Part shown: one piece after another, positions 41,265-51,214 of the stretch
How positions within the stretch are numbered: position 1 is the first letter of the stretch
How the letters are laid out: each line of letters begins with the position of its first letter
Assembly (NCBI GenBank): GCA_019637445.1
Contig: JAHBVS010000001.1
Span: forward strand, 2,202,014 to 2,266,013
DNA from: Gemmatimonadaceae bacterium
GTDB lineage: Bacteria; Gemmatimonadota; Gemmatimonadetes; Gemmatimonadales; Gemmatimonadaceae
DNA length: 64,000 nt
Reading direction: 5' to 3'
Translations under genes and position numbers: made by a program
The notes under the pieces: generated by a model
What the model saw: only the letters and a program-made list of their open reading frames with translations
Told to the model about the DNA's origin: nothing
Database searches by the model: none

Positions 41265-41911
41265 CGACACCAGTCCCACCACACGCCGGCCAGCCGGTAC
41301 TCCAGCGCGGTACGCCACTCGACCAAGCCAAGGCCGCAGTTATCCTCGCGCACGGCCGCGGGGCCTCTGCGGCGAGCATCCTGACATTGGTTGACGTGCT
41401 CGAGCATCCCGGCGTGTGCTATCTCGCGCCGGATGCAAACGGTGGCGCGTGGTATCCCTACAGTTTCATGGCGCCTATCGAGCGGAACGAGCCAGGCATC
41501 ACCTCGGCGCTCTCGGTGGTGCACGGTTTGGTGGATGACGCAATCGCCGCTGGAGTCCCTCAGGAACGCGTGGTATTGCTCGGCTTCTCACAGGGCGCCT
41601 GCCTCGCCTCCACGGCGGCGCAGCGCCGTCCGGGGCGATACGGAGCGGTCGTCGCGTACTCGGGCGGACTGGTCGGTCCGGACGGCACGCAGTGGTCGGC
41701 CGACGGTGACTTTGCCGGTACGCCGGTGTTCCTCGGCTGCAGCGATGTCGACGCGCACATTCCGGAGTCGCGGGTGCGCGAGACGGCAGCGCAGTTCGAG
41801 CGGATGGGCGCCGCCGTCACGATGCGGATCTATCCGGGCATGCCGCACACGGTGATCGAAGACGAGATATCTTTCACGAACGAGCTGCTGTCGGCGGTGA
41901 TAGCAGCGTAG
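41261..41911 (+). CDS. Alpha/beta-hydrolase, phospholipase/carboxylesterase type
   Basis: A 216-residue esterase. The nucleophile elbow is LLGFSQGACLAS (GFSQG), the acid is probably in GCSDVDAHIPESRV, and the His is in YPGMPHTVIEDE. ILAHGRGASAASIL is the oxyanion strand. These are the features of the YpfH/YjbN carboxylesterase (Abhydrolase_2) family, which acts on short acyl esters. No signal peptide. The start is GTG at 41261 within the end of the amidohydrolase gene (GTGA overlap), so they are translationally coupled. Confidence 0.9.
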   Translation: MTTPVPPHAGQPVLQRGTPLDQAKAAVILAHGRGASAASILTLVDVLEHPGVCYLAPDANGGAWYPYSFMAPIERNEPGITSALSVVHGLVDDAIAAGVPQERVVLLGFSQGACLASTAAQRRPGRYGAVVAYSGGLVGPDGTQWSADGDFAGTPVFLGCSDVDAHIPESRVRETAAQFERMGAAVTMRIYPGMPHTVIEDEISFTNELLSAVIAA

Positions 41912-41939
41912 CCGTCGCCCCCATCACGCCGGAGCCGCT

Positions 41940-43247
41940 GTGCAGCGTCGAGAGTTTCTGTCCCGCTCCGCTGCCCTCGCGTCCGCCCCGATGATCCTGC
42001 GCCACGCCGGTGCGTCTCGGCGCGTGACAGCGCTGCACGCAGACGGCGCGCGGGTGAACGAATGGCTCTCACGCTTCGACCAGGTGGGCCGCAGCGCCGG
42101 TGGCATCAATCGCGTCGCCTACTCGGACGCGGACCTCGCCGGCCGGCGCTTCACCCAGCAGCTGTTTGCCGACGCGGGCCTTGCCACGCGCGTCGATGCC
42201 GCCGGCAACATCTGGGCGCGCATCGACGGCAGCCAGCGCGACGCGACGCCGATCATCATCGGTTCGCACGTGGACTCGGTGACCGACGGCGGCAACTTCG
42301 ACGGACCGGTGGGGTCCTTCGCCGCGATCGAAGTGGCGCGCACGCTGAAGGAGCGCGGTGAAGCGCTGCAACATCCACTCGATGTCGTCGTCTGGGCCAA
42401 CGAGGAAGGCGGCACCGTCGGCAGCAAGTGCGCCGTCGGTGAAGTCGCGACCGTGAATCTCGATGCAGTCGCCCGCTCCGGCGTCAGCATCCGCGAGGGC
42501 ATCGGACGCATCGGCGGCGACATCGCGCGCTTGGAGACCGCGGTGCGGCGCAAGGGCAGCGTGCACTGCTACCTCGAACTGCACATTGAGCAGGGCGGCA
42601 CGCTGGAGCGCACGGGGCGCGACATCGGCACGGTGATCGGCATTGTCGGCCTGCGCTGGTACACGGTGACCGTGACCGGTTTCGCCAACCACGCCGGCAC
42701 CACGCCGATGGACCAGCGGCAAGACGCGCTGTTGGCGGCATCAAAGTTCGCGGTGGCGCTCAACGAGACGGTGCGCGCCGAGCCCGGGCGGCAGGTGGTG
42801 ACCGTGGGCCGGATGATCCCCAGTCCGAACACGCAGAACGTGATCCCCGGCCGCGTCGAGACGTCCATCGACCTCCGCGACCTCGACGAGGCCAAGCTGG
42901 ACCGCTTCGCGGCGCGCTTCCGGCAGATCGCGAGCGAGATCGGGCAGTCCACCGGTACCACCTTCGAGTTCCAGGAACTGATACGCTCCAAGCCCGCGAT
43001 GTCCGATGACCGCTTGATGGCCGCCATCGACGCCAGCGCCGACTCGTTGGGATTGAGCTCGCAGCGGATGCCGAGCGGGGCGGGGCACGATGCGCAGGAG
43101 CTCGGGCTCATTTGCCCCATGGCGATGATCTTCGTGCCGTCGGTGGGTGGCATCAGCCATTCGCCGCGGGAATTCACGAAGGCCAAGGACGTGGCCAACG
43201 GTGTGGACGTGCTGCTGAACGCCGTGCGCCGCGCCGATACTCTGTAG
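41940..43247 (+). CDS. Tat-exported M20 Zn-hydrolase (allantoate/N-carbamoyl-amino-acid amidohydrolase type)
   Basis: A 435-residue protein. MQRREFLSRSAALASAPMIL is a twin-arginine signal, which suits a folded metalloenzyme. Catalytic motifs are IIGSHVDSVTDGGNFDG (His and Asp ligands), VWANEEGGTVGSKCAVG (Glu pair), YLELHIEQGGTLE and the C-terminal SVGGISHSPREF (His). These match allantoate amidohydrolase, N-carbamoyl-L-amino-acid hydrolase and beta-ureidopropionase, all of which act on ureido compounds. GTG start at 41940 with GGAG at 41931-41934. The next gene starts 2 bases after its stop. A joint role with the lipoprotein amidohydrolase in extracytoplasmic breakdown of nitrogen compounds is inference. 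Confidence 0.9.
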   Translation: MQRREFLSRSAALASAPMILRHAGASRRVTALHADGARVNEWLSRFDQVGRSAGGINRVAYSDADLAGRRFTQQLFADAGLATRVDAAGNIWARIDGSQRDATPIIIGSHVDSVTDGGNFDGPVGSFAAIEVARTLKERGEALQHPLDVVVWANEEGGTVGSKCAVGEVATVNLDAVARSGVSIREGIGRIGGDIARLETAVRRKGSVHCYLELHIEQGGTLERTGRDIGTVIGIVGLRWYTVTVTGFANHAGTTPMDQRQDALLAASKFAVALNETVRAEPGRQVVTVGRMIPSPNTQNVIPGRVETSIDLRDLDEAKLDRFAARFRQIASEIGQSTGTTFEFQELIRSKPAMSDDRLMAAIDASADSLGLSSQRMPSGAGHDAQELGLICPMAMIFVPSVGGISHSPREFTKAKDVANGVDVLLNAVRRADTL

Positions 43248-43248
43248 C

Positions 43249-44142
43249 ATGGATCGTCGCCGATTCGTGCAGAGCGCCAGCGGCGCGGTGGCGGCGCTGT
43301 CAGGGTTCTCCCTGGCGCGAGAGCACGAGCCCTGGGGTGTGATGGAGTCCGTCGGCAGCGGTGTGTGGGCGCACCTCGCCGCTCCGTTGACCGATCGCAC
43401 CACGCTATGCAACGGCGGCCTCGTCGCTGGACGCGATGGCGTGCTGATGGTCGAGGCCTTTGCGGGGGATGTCGGCGCACGCTGGGTGCGCGAGCAGTCG
43501 CGCGTGCTGACCAAGCGAGAGCCCACGCACGTGGTGCTCACGCATTTCCACGGCGACCATACTGGTGGCCTCCGCGGGGCGCGAGAGAATGGCGCGGCCT
43601 TGCTCTGCACGGCCGGCACGCGCGACCTCGTGTTGGAGCGCAATGCCAGCGCGCCCGCCGAGCTGCTCGGCGATGCCCAGCTGGTCGCCGCCGATGAGGA
43701 GCGCGTGCTGGACTTGGGTGGCCGACGTCTGCGTCTGGTCGCGATGTCGGGGCACACGCCGTCTGACCTGGTGGTCGTGGTCGAGGATGCAGGCGTCGTG
43801 TTCTGCGGCGATCTCGTCTGGTACGGGATGTTTCCGAACTTCGTGGATGCGATCCCATCGCGGCTCGGGCCGTCGGTGCGGCGTCTGCGGGCGATGAATC
43901 AGCGCGTGTATGTGTCGGGACACGGCGGGCGCACGGATGCCGCCGGCCTCGATCGATTCATTGGCCTGCTGGACCGCGTGGAGGAGGCGGCGCGGGCGGC
44001 CGTTGCGCGCGGGGCAAGCGCCGAGGAGGCGGGCAAGCGCTTTGCCATGCCGGCCGGGCTCGAAGACTGGACCTTGTTCAACGCCCGCTACTTCGAACGC
44101 GCAATCGGGGCGTGGATGCGCGAACTGGGAGCTTCGCCGTGA
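43249..44142 (+). CDS. Metallo-beta-lactamase-fold hydrolase with Tat-like signal
   Basis: A 297-residue protein. MDRRRFVQSASGAVAALSGF is a twin-arginine-type signal. The zinc motif LTHFHGDHTGGLRGA (HxHxDH), LVAMSGHTPSDLVVVVEDAG, VFCGDLVWYGMFPNFVDAIP and YVSGHGGRTD are MBL-fold features of the quinoprotein-relay/glyoxalase-II-like branch. The substrate is unknown. It follows the Tat M20 gene by 1 base and overlaps the 7TM gene by GTGA, so this unit exports two folded metallohydrolases. Confidence 0.88.
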   Translation: MDRRRFVQSASGAVAALSGFSLAREHEPWGVMESVGSGVWAHLAAPLTDRTTLCNGGLVAGRDGVLMVEAFAGDVGARWVREQSRVLTKREPTHVVLTHFHGDHTGGLRGARENGAALLCTAGTRDLVLERNASAPAELLGDAQLVAADEERVLDLGGRRLRLVAMSGHTPSDLVVVVEDAGVVFCGDLVWYGMFPNFVDAIPSRLGPSVRRLRAMNQRVYVSGHGGRTDAAGLDRFIGLLDRVEEAARAAVARGASAEEAGKRFAMPAGLEDWTLFNARYFERAIGAWMRELGASP

Positions 44143-44996
44143 TCCCGATGGCCCCGGTGGTCTACGCCATCAATCTCGGCATCGCGCTGATCCTCGCCGT
44201 GCTGTTGACGCAGTATTGGCGCGACCACTCGGCCAGCTTCGACATCCGCGACTGGATCGTCGCGGCGTGGGTGCTGACCTTCGCCGATCTCCTGTTCGCC
44301 CTGCGAGAGGTGATGCCGTACTGGTCGGCGCGCTTCTTCCCGACCCTGCTGGTCACGGTGGGCCACGGCCTCCTGCTCACCGCCTCGCGTCGCACGGCCG
44401 GGGCATCGCCGCGCCCGCGCTTGATTGGCCTGGCCGTGCTCATCCACGCCGGGTTTCTCGCCTACTTCCTCGCGACCGACGCCGCCTCGAGCTGGCGCAC
44501 CGTCGTCAACGGTGCGATTTGGGGGCCGCTCTCGGCGGCTTCGGCCTACGCGTTATGGACCTCACGGCTCACGCTGCAGCGGCTCACGCGGTTCACCGCC
44601 GTGGTCTTCGTGCTGCAGGGGCTGTTTCACACGTATCGCACGGCCTTGGCGCTGCAGCTGATCGGAGGCGGCACCCCACAGCAGCGCTACGACTTCGTGC
44701 AGGTGCTCGGCGACGTCGAGGTGAGCTTCTTCATGGTGGCGCTCTTCGTGTCCGTGCTGGTGGCCTACCTGCGCCTTGGCAACCAGGAATTGCGTGAGGC
44801 TTTGGCTGACGTGCAGCAGCTCTCGGGCATGCTACCCATCTGCGCCTGGTGCCACAACGTGCGCGACGACCAGGGCTACTGGACGAAGATCGAGCAGTAT
44901 TTCAAGGAGCACCACGTCGAGGTCACGCACAGCATCTGCGAGAGCTGCCAGCAGAAGCACTTCGCCGGCGAGGCGCCTTCGGTCACGCGGCCCTAG
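44139..44996 (+). CDS. Seven-helix membrane protein with C-terminal CxWC...CxxC module (putative sensor)
   Basis: A 285-residue protein. Seven hydrophobic helices fill residues about 3-220 (VVYAINLGIALILAVLL to FFMVALFVSVLVAYLRLG). A short amphipathic linker (NQELREALADVQQLSGM) resembles signalling helices. The C-terminus MLPICAWCHNVRDDQGYWTK and HSICESCQQKHF has four Cys (CAWC and CESC). This end is well known from the C-termini of PAS/GAF histidine kinases and response regulators, where it is an uncharacterised zinc-finger-like module. Here it follows seven helices without any kinase, GGDEF or HTH domain. GTG 44139 is favoured because of the GTGA overlap; ATG 44148 is the alternative. katG lies 93 bases downstream with no shared promoter seen. 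Confidence 0.7.
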   Translation: MIPMAPVVYAINLGIALILAVLLTQYWRDHSASFDIRDWIVAAWVLTFADLLFALREVMPYWSARFFPTLLVTVGHGLLLTASRRTAGASPRPRLIGLAVLIHAGFLAYFLATDAASSWRTVVNGAIWGPLSAASAYALWTSRLTLQRLTRFTAVVFVLQGLFHTYRTALALQLIGGGTPQQRYDFVQVLGDVEVSFFMVALFVSVLVAYLRLGNQELREALADVQQLSGMLPICAWCHNVRDDQGYWTKIEQYFKEHHVEVTHSICESCQQKHFAGEAPSVTRP

Positions 44997-47300
<2,304 letters not shown>

Positions 47301-47342
47301 GTTCCAGCAGCGCCCACACCAGCCGAGTCGAGGGACCTGAAC

Positions 47343-47792
47343 GTGCGTACTGCGCTCCGTGTTGTGTTCCTGCCCGTGACCCTGCTGGTGTGCGGCTGCC
47401 TGAGTTATCAGCCGGTGGACGCCGCACCGTCCCCGGCCACGCGTGTCGTGGTGAGCGCGCGCGAGGGCGAGCTGGCGTTGCTCGCTGCCCATCCGGAAGA
47501 TCCGAACACGACGATTCGTTGCACCACGCGTTCGGTGTCCGGACGGTTCGATCGCCAGAGTGCGGACACCCTCTGGCTGACCGCTGCGCGTGTGTCGTCT
47601 CCGCGCGGTGACGAATCGCCGACCTGCGTGCGGGAGCTTGCAGGCCGCGTGGTCAGGACCGCAGGTGGCCCGCCCGCACTCGAAGCGATGCGCTTCAGCA
47701 GTCGCCGGACGCTGGTGCTCGCCGCGGCGCTGGCCGCCGTGGGAATTGCCGTGGACGCGATGCTGGACGCAATCGTCGTCATCGACAGCTGA
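47343..47792 (+). CDS. Small lipoprotein of unknown function
   Basis: A 149-residue protein starting with GTG (47343). VVFLPVTLLVCGCLSYQPV has two Cys in the lipobox region, with the second (LVCGC) the likely lipid-attached residue. The remainder has two Cys (RCTTR, TCVREL), which may pair, and a C-terminal hydrophobic helix (TLVLAAALAAVGIAVDAML). No family is recognised. It lies 42 bases after katG on the same strand and 61 bases before arsR, which has its own promoter. Confidence 0.6.
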   Translation: MRTALRVVFLPVTLLVCGCLSYQPVDAAPSPATRVVVSAREGELALLAAHPEDPNTTIRCTTRSVSGRFDRQSADTLWLTAARVSSPRGDESPTCVRELAGRVVRTAGGPPALEAMRFSSRRTLVLAAALAAVGIAVDAMLDAIVVIDS

Positions 47793-47806
47793 GCAGGCCG
47801 GCCCGG

Positions 47807-47816
47807 CCCCCCCCCC
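47807..47816 (+). repeat. Homopolymeric C10 tract abutting the arsR -35 box
   Basis: Ten consecutive C residues run directly into TTGCGC, the proposed -35 of arsR. Such tracts often change length by slippage, and a tract next to a -35 can alter promoter strength. No sequence evidence shows that the length varies. Confidence 0.9.
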
Positions 47817-47845
47817 TTGCGCGCCGGATCGGTGTGGGCTAACGT
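47817..47845 (+). promoter_or_regulatory. arsR-AHSA1 promoter (TTGCGC-17-TAACGT)
   Basis: TTGCGC (47817-47822) and TAACGT (47840-47845) are 17 bases apart. The -10 ends 8 bases before the ATG at 47854, and no ribosome site is present, so the transcript would be leaderless or nearly so. Confidence 0.6.
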
Positions 47846-47864
47846 ACAACCGAATGGTTGCACG
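47843..47864. promoter_or_regulatory. Inverted-repeat operator over the arsR start (putative autoregulation)
   Basis: CGTACAACC-GAAT-GGTTGCACG has 9-bp arms (47843-47851 and 47856-47864) with one mismatch. It overlaps the end of the -10 and includes the arsR ATG (47854-47856). ArsR/SmtB dimers bind such palindromes to repress their own genes, and AACC-N4-GGTT-type sites suit the ArsR-AHSA1 pairs. Confidence 0.65.
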
Positions 47865-48213
47865 TTCTGAACTCTCCAGCGCCGACCTCGATCGGCTCTT
47901 CCGCGCCCTGGCTGACGCCACCAGGCGCGACATCGTCTCGCGCGTGCTCGGCGGCGAGCCGGCGTCGGTCTCCGAGCTCGCTGAGCGCTACGACATGAGC
48001 TTCGCCGCCGTGCAGAAGCACGTCGCGGTGCTCGAGGAGGCTGGCCTCGTGAGCAAGGAACCCCGAGGCCGCGAGCGGATGGTGCGCGGCAACCCCGACC
48101 AGCTCGCGCGGGCTCGCGAACTGTTGCTCAAGCTCGAACAGCTCTGGATCTCCCGCTTCAGCCAACTCGACGCGATTCTCGCCGAACCCCGACCCTCGAA
48201 GAGGAAGGACTAG
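47854..48213 (+). CDS. ArsR-family transcriptional regulator
   Basis: A 119-residue winged-helix repressor. The N-terminal DLDRLFRALADATRRDIVSR and the recognition helix region SVSELAERYDMSFAAVQKHV with LEEAGLVSKEPRGRERMV are typical of the ArsR subgroup paired with SRPBCC/AHSA1 genes. No metal-binding Cys pair (as in ArsR/SmtB metal sensors) is seen, so it probably senses another ligand or its SRPBCC partner. The ATG at 47854 overlaps its likely operator. The AHSA1 gene begins 2 bases after its stop. Confidence 0.9.
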   Translation: MVARSELSSADLDRLFRALADATRRDIVSRVLGGEPASVSELAERYDMSFAAVQKHVAVLEEAGLVSKEPRGRERMVRGNPDQLARARELLLKLEQLWISRFSQLDAILAEPRPSKRKD

Positions 48214-48215
48214 CA

Positions 48216-49193
48216 ATGCCGATCACCTCGCTCGTCTCGAACGCCAAGGAGCTCACGCTGACCATCGTGGCCGAGTATGCCGTGCCGGTGGAGCGTCTGT
48301 GGGACGCCTACTCCGACCCGCGGCAGCTGGAGCGCTTCTGGGGTCCGGAAACTTGGCCGGCGACCTTCACGCGCCACGACATGCGCGTCGGCGGTGAGTC
48401 GCACTACTACATGACGGGCCCCGACGGCACGAAGTCGGCCGGCTACTTCAAGTTCCTCGCCATCGAGCCGCTCAAGCGGATGGAGATGCAGGACGGCTTC
48501 ACGGGCCCCGACGGCCAACCGAACGACGGCATGCCGTCGATGCGCATGGTCTTCGCCTTCGAGTCCACCAAGAGCGGGTCGAAGTTCACCAGCACCACGT
48601 ACTTCCCCAGCGTCGAGGCAATGGACGAGCTGGTGAAGATGGGCATGATCGAGGGCACCAAGTCGGCGATGGGCCAGATCGACGCGGTGCTGGCCGACCT
48701 CAAGTCCTTTGCATCGGACCGCACGACGGAGGCGCAGCTGTTGAGCGACACGCAGGTGCGCGTGAGCCGCGTGATTCGCGGCAGCGTGGAGCAGGTGTGG
48801 CGCGCGCATCACGAGGAGAAGTTGATGCAGCGCTGGTTGCTCGGACCGGACGGCTGGACGATGCCCGTGTGCTCGATCGCCAACAAGGTTGGCGACGCCT
48901 ACCGCTACGAGTGGGAGTCCGCCGACAAGGCGCAGCGCTTTGGATTCGAGGGCGAACTGCTCGAGAGCGCCGCGCCGGTGCGTGCCGTGACCTCGGAGCG
49001 GATGATTGGGGTGCCGGGTCCGCAGACCACCAACGAGATGACCTTGGTGGCAGTGCAGGGCGGGACGCTGCTGAGCATTGTCATCACGTATCCGAGCAAG
49101 GAGCTGCGCGATCAGATCCTTGGTACGGGAATGACCACCGGTATGGAGGCGAGCTACGCGCGCTTGGAGCAGCAGGTGCTTGCGTCCGCCTAG
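48216..49193 (+). CDS. Tandem SRPBCC/AHSA1-domain protein
   Basis: A 325-residue protein made of two AHSA1-like SRPBCC domains. The first (about 10-160) has YAVPVERLWDAYSDPRQLER and FWGPETWPATFTRHDMRVGG. The second (about 175-320) has SRVIRGSVEQVWRAHHEEKL and RWLLGPDGWTMPVC. Such helix-grip folds have a hydrophobic cavity that binds lipids or other small ligands. One-domain AHSA1 proteins are usual with ArsR regulators; this fusion resembles two such genes joined. It is the target of the ArsR encoded upstream. It ends in convergent overlap (4 bases) with the UDG-family gene. Confidence 0.9.
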   Translation: MPITSLVSNAKELTLTIVAEYAVPVERLWDAYSDPRQLERFWGPETWPATFTRHDMRVGGESHYYMTGPDGTKSAGYFKFLAIEPLKRMEMQDGFTGPDGQPNDGMPSMRMVFAFESTKSGSKFTSTTYFPSVEAMDELVKMGMIEGTKSAMGQIDAVLADLKSFASDRTTEAQLLSDTQVRVSRVIRGSVEQVWRAHHEEKLMQRWLLGPDGWTMPVCSIANKVGDAYRYEWESADKAQRFGFEGELLESAAPVRAVTSERMIGVPGPQTTNEMTLVAVQGGTLLSIVITYPSKELRDQILGTGMTTGMEASYARLEQQVLASA

Positions 49194-49816
49194 GACGTCG
49201 CGCGCCGCCGCTCCGCTGTCGGCTGCGTCGGGCCGAGGACATCTCGCACTCGCCCGCGCAGCCGCGGCAGCAACTCCGCCTCGAACCAGGGATTGTTCGT
49301 GACCCAGCGGCGGTTGCGCGGGCTCGGATGCGGCAGCGGCACGAGAGCAGGCCACCGGCTCTCCCAATCGCGCACCACATCCGTCACGGAGCGCTTGGCA
49401 CCCGGAAGGTGATAGGCCACCGCGTAGGCGCCGAGCACGACGGTGAGCTGTACGGCGCCGAGATGTCCCAGCAGCTCCTCGCGCCAAGCGGGTGCGCATT
49501 CCGGACGCGGCGGTAGGTCGCCGGCGCGTCCAGTCCCAGGGAAGCAGAATCCCATCGGCACCAGGGCAATCTGCGAGGCATCGTAGAACGTTGCCCGCGT
49601 GACCCCCAGCCACTCGCGCAACCGGTCGCCGCTGGGATCGTTGAAAGGGATTCCTGTTTCGTGCACCCGCCGCCCCGGCGCCTGTCCGACGATCAGGATG
49701 CGCGCACGAGGATCCACCTGCACGACCGGCCGGGGTCCGAGCGGGAGATGCGCAGCGCAAATCTCGCAGCCACGAATGCGACGAAGGAGCGTGTCGAGCG
49801 AACGGGTGGGCGGCAA
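49190..49816 (-). CDS. Uracil-DNA glycosylase superfamily protein
   Basis: A 208-residue protein with the UDG-superfamily motif 1 ILIVGQAPGRRVHETGIPFN, DPSGDRLREWLGV and the C-terminal motif PLPHPSPRNRRWVTNNPWFE (HPSPRN). A Cys pair in CEICAAHLPLG may bind metal. These are the features of uracil-DNA glycosylase family proteins related to SMUG/UDG-X-like groups that excise uracil or damaged bases. The precise subfamily is unsure. The only usable start is TTG at 49816, 5 bases after the stop of the upstream metalloprotease-like gene and inside an inverted repeat. Confidence 0.85.
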   Translation of the reverse strand: MPPTRSLDTLLRRIRGCEICAAHLPLGPRPVVQVDPRARILIVGQAPGRRVHETGIPFNDPSGDRLREWLGVTRATFYDASQIALVPMGFCFPGTGRAGDLPPRPECAPAWREELLGHLGAVQLTVVLGAYAVAYHLPGAKRSVTDVVRDWESRWPALVPLPHPSPRNRRWVTNNPWFEAELLPRLRGRVRDVLGPTQPTAERRRATS

Positions 49817-49836
49817 GCGAATCAGGGCGCTTGCCG
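49811..49836 (-). repeat. 9-bp inverted repeat at the junction of two minus-strand genes
   Basis: CGGCAAGCG (49811-49819) and CGCTTGCCG (49828-49836) are perfect reverse complements around an 8-base loop. The hairpin spans the end of the HExxH gene and the TTG start (49814-49816) of the UDG gene. It could reduce translation of the downstream gene; that is inference. Confidence 0.6.
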
Positions 49837-51081
49837 GAGGACGAAGTCGCCCGGTCGCGAACCGGACTCCACGCGCCAGCCGGTGCCCACCACCAGGCGC
49901 CAGGTCTCGCCAATGAGCGTGTCGCCATCGGTGCGGAACGGTGCCGGCAGACGCAATGTCTCTCCGTCGGACGACTCGAGCATGCCCGTGGACTCCAGAC
50001 TGCCCCAGGGCGCCGTGACGCGGTACGACAAGTACACGATGCCCTCTCCCGGAATGGACGTCGCGCCGCGCGTGATCAACGCCGCACCGCGCCCGCGCGG
50101 AACGATCAATACCGGCCCCTCGACGTAGCGCCGCCGCAGCGCCGCAACGTGCTCCCGCTGCACGCGGTCGCGCTCGACTTCCACGGCCCGAAGCTCGTCG
50201 CCGCCGTACTGTTGTGCGGCGCCCGCTGGCTCCGCCGCCGGTGACACGTTGGCAGCCGTCGCGACCAGCTCGCCAAGGTCGGAGCTCGGCGTGATGCGAC
50301 GCGTCCAGCCCGATGCGTAGCCGTCGAGCAAGAGCCCGTACGCGGTGCCGAGCGGGTACGCGAAGGTCCGCACGAAGGAGGGCGCCGTGTCGCTGTGCAC
50401 GAGCTGTTGCCGCGCGTCCGCGATGGCCGCGGCTGGCGTGTCGAAGGCCACGACAGTGCCGGTGTACTGGGCCAGCCCTTCACGGATCTCATCCGCACGC
50501 TCGCGTGCCGCCGCTTCGGGAAAGATGCGACGGCGTTCGGCACGGAAGGCCAAGGCATCGGCGAGCGCGGCGCGCCGTGCGTCGGCCTCACTTGCGAGCG
50601 CCCGGCCGAGCGCGCGGTACTCGAGCCGCAGCCAGTAGCGTCCCTCAAGCGCATCGAGATGCTCGTTGGGTTCGGCGCTCACCACTAGCCCGAGCTGCGG
50701 CTGCACGCGATGGAACATCTCGTGCAATAGGAGGCGCCCGCGGGCGCCGGCGTCCTCAGCCGGGATCATTGCCCAGACGTAGGCTGCCCAGCGCTCCTCG
50801 CCCCAGGCAATCGGTGCATTCACGAATCCCAGCACCCGTGGCCGCGCAGCGGCGGGTGCCGGCTGGCTCGTGGCAAGAGTCTGCGTCTGCGCATCCGCGA
50901 AAACGAGCGGGCCGCATAGCGAGATGCCCCACAGGCGGCCCCCCTCTCGCTGACACAGGGTCGCAGCCTCCGCGAAGTACCGGGCAGCGAGGACGCTGTC
51001 GACCTGCCCAGCGGCCGGCATCGGAGCGGCCGCGAGCATCAACGCGCAAGCCGCGAGTAGCCGAAATCGGTGGGGCACCAT
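49822..51081 (-). CDS. Secreted HExxH protein, putative zinc metallopeptidase
   Basis: A 419-residue protein with a signal peptide (LLAACALMLAAAPMPAAG). LLLHEMFHRVQPQLGL has an HExxH motif. EGLAQYTGTVV, about 90 residues downstream, contains a Glu that could be the third ligand, a longer gap than in classical gluzincins. A beta-rich C-terminus (GWRVESGSRPGDFVLRQAP) follows. The overall family is not recognised. It is the first gene of a two-gene unit with the UDG-family gene and is divergent from the kinase gene across 133 bases in which no clear promoter was read. Confidence 0.65.
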   Translation of the reverse strand: MVPHRFRLLAACALMLAAAPMPAAGQVDSVLAARYFAEAATLCQREGGRLWGISLCGPLVFADAQTQTLATSQPAPAAARPRVLGFVNAPIAWGEERWAAYVWAMIPAEDAGARGRLLLHEMFHRVQPQLGLVVSAEPNEHLDALEGRYWLRLEYRALGRALASEADARRAALADALAFRAERRRIFPEAAARERADEIREGLAQYTGTVVAFDTPAAAIADARQQLVHSDTAPSFVRTFAYPLGTAYGLLLDGYASGWTRRITPSSDLGELVATAANVSPAAEPAGAAQQYGGDELRAVEVERDRVQREHVAALRRRYVEGPVLIVPRGRGAALITRGATSIPGEGIVYLSYRVTAPWGSLESTGMLESSDGETLRLPAPFRTDGDTLIGETWRLVVGTGWRVESGSRPGDFVLRQAP

Positions 51082-51214
51082 CCTTCGAACGTACCTCCGC
51101 TGTCAGCACCTCACCATCCCGGCGGCTGGAGGCGGAAGTCTCACGACCGCGGCGGTGACCGTCGTGCGGCAGTCCCTGCTCCAGCCCCTGCCAGTGCCGC
51201 CGACACTCTCAACC

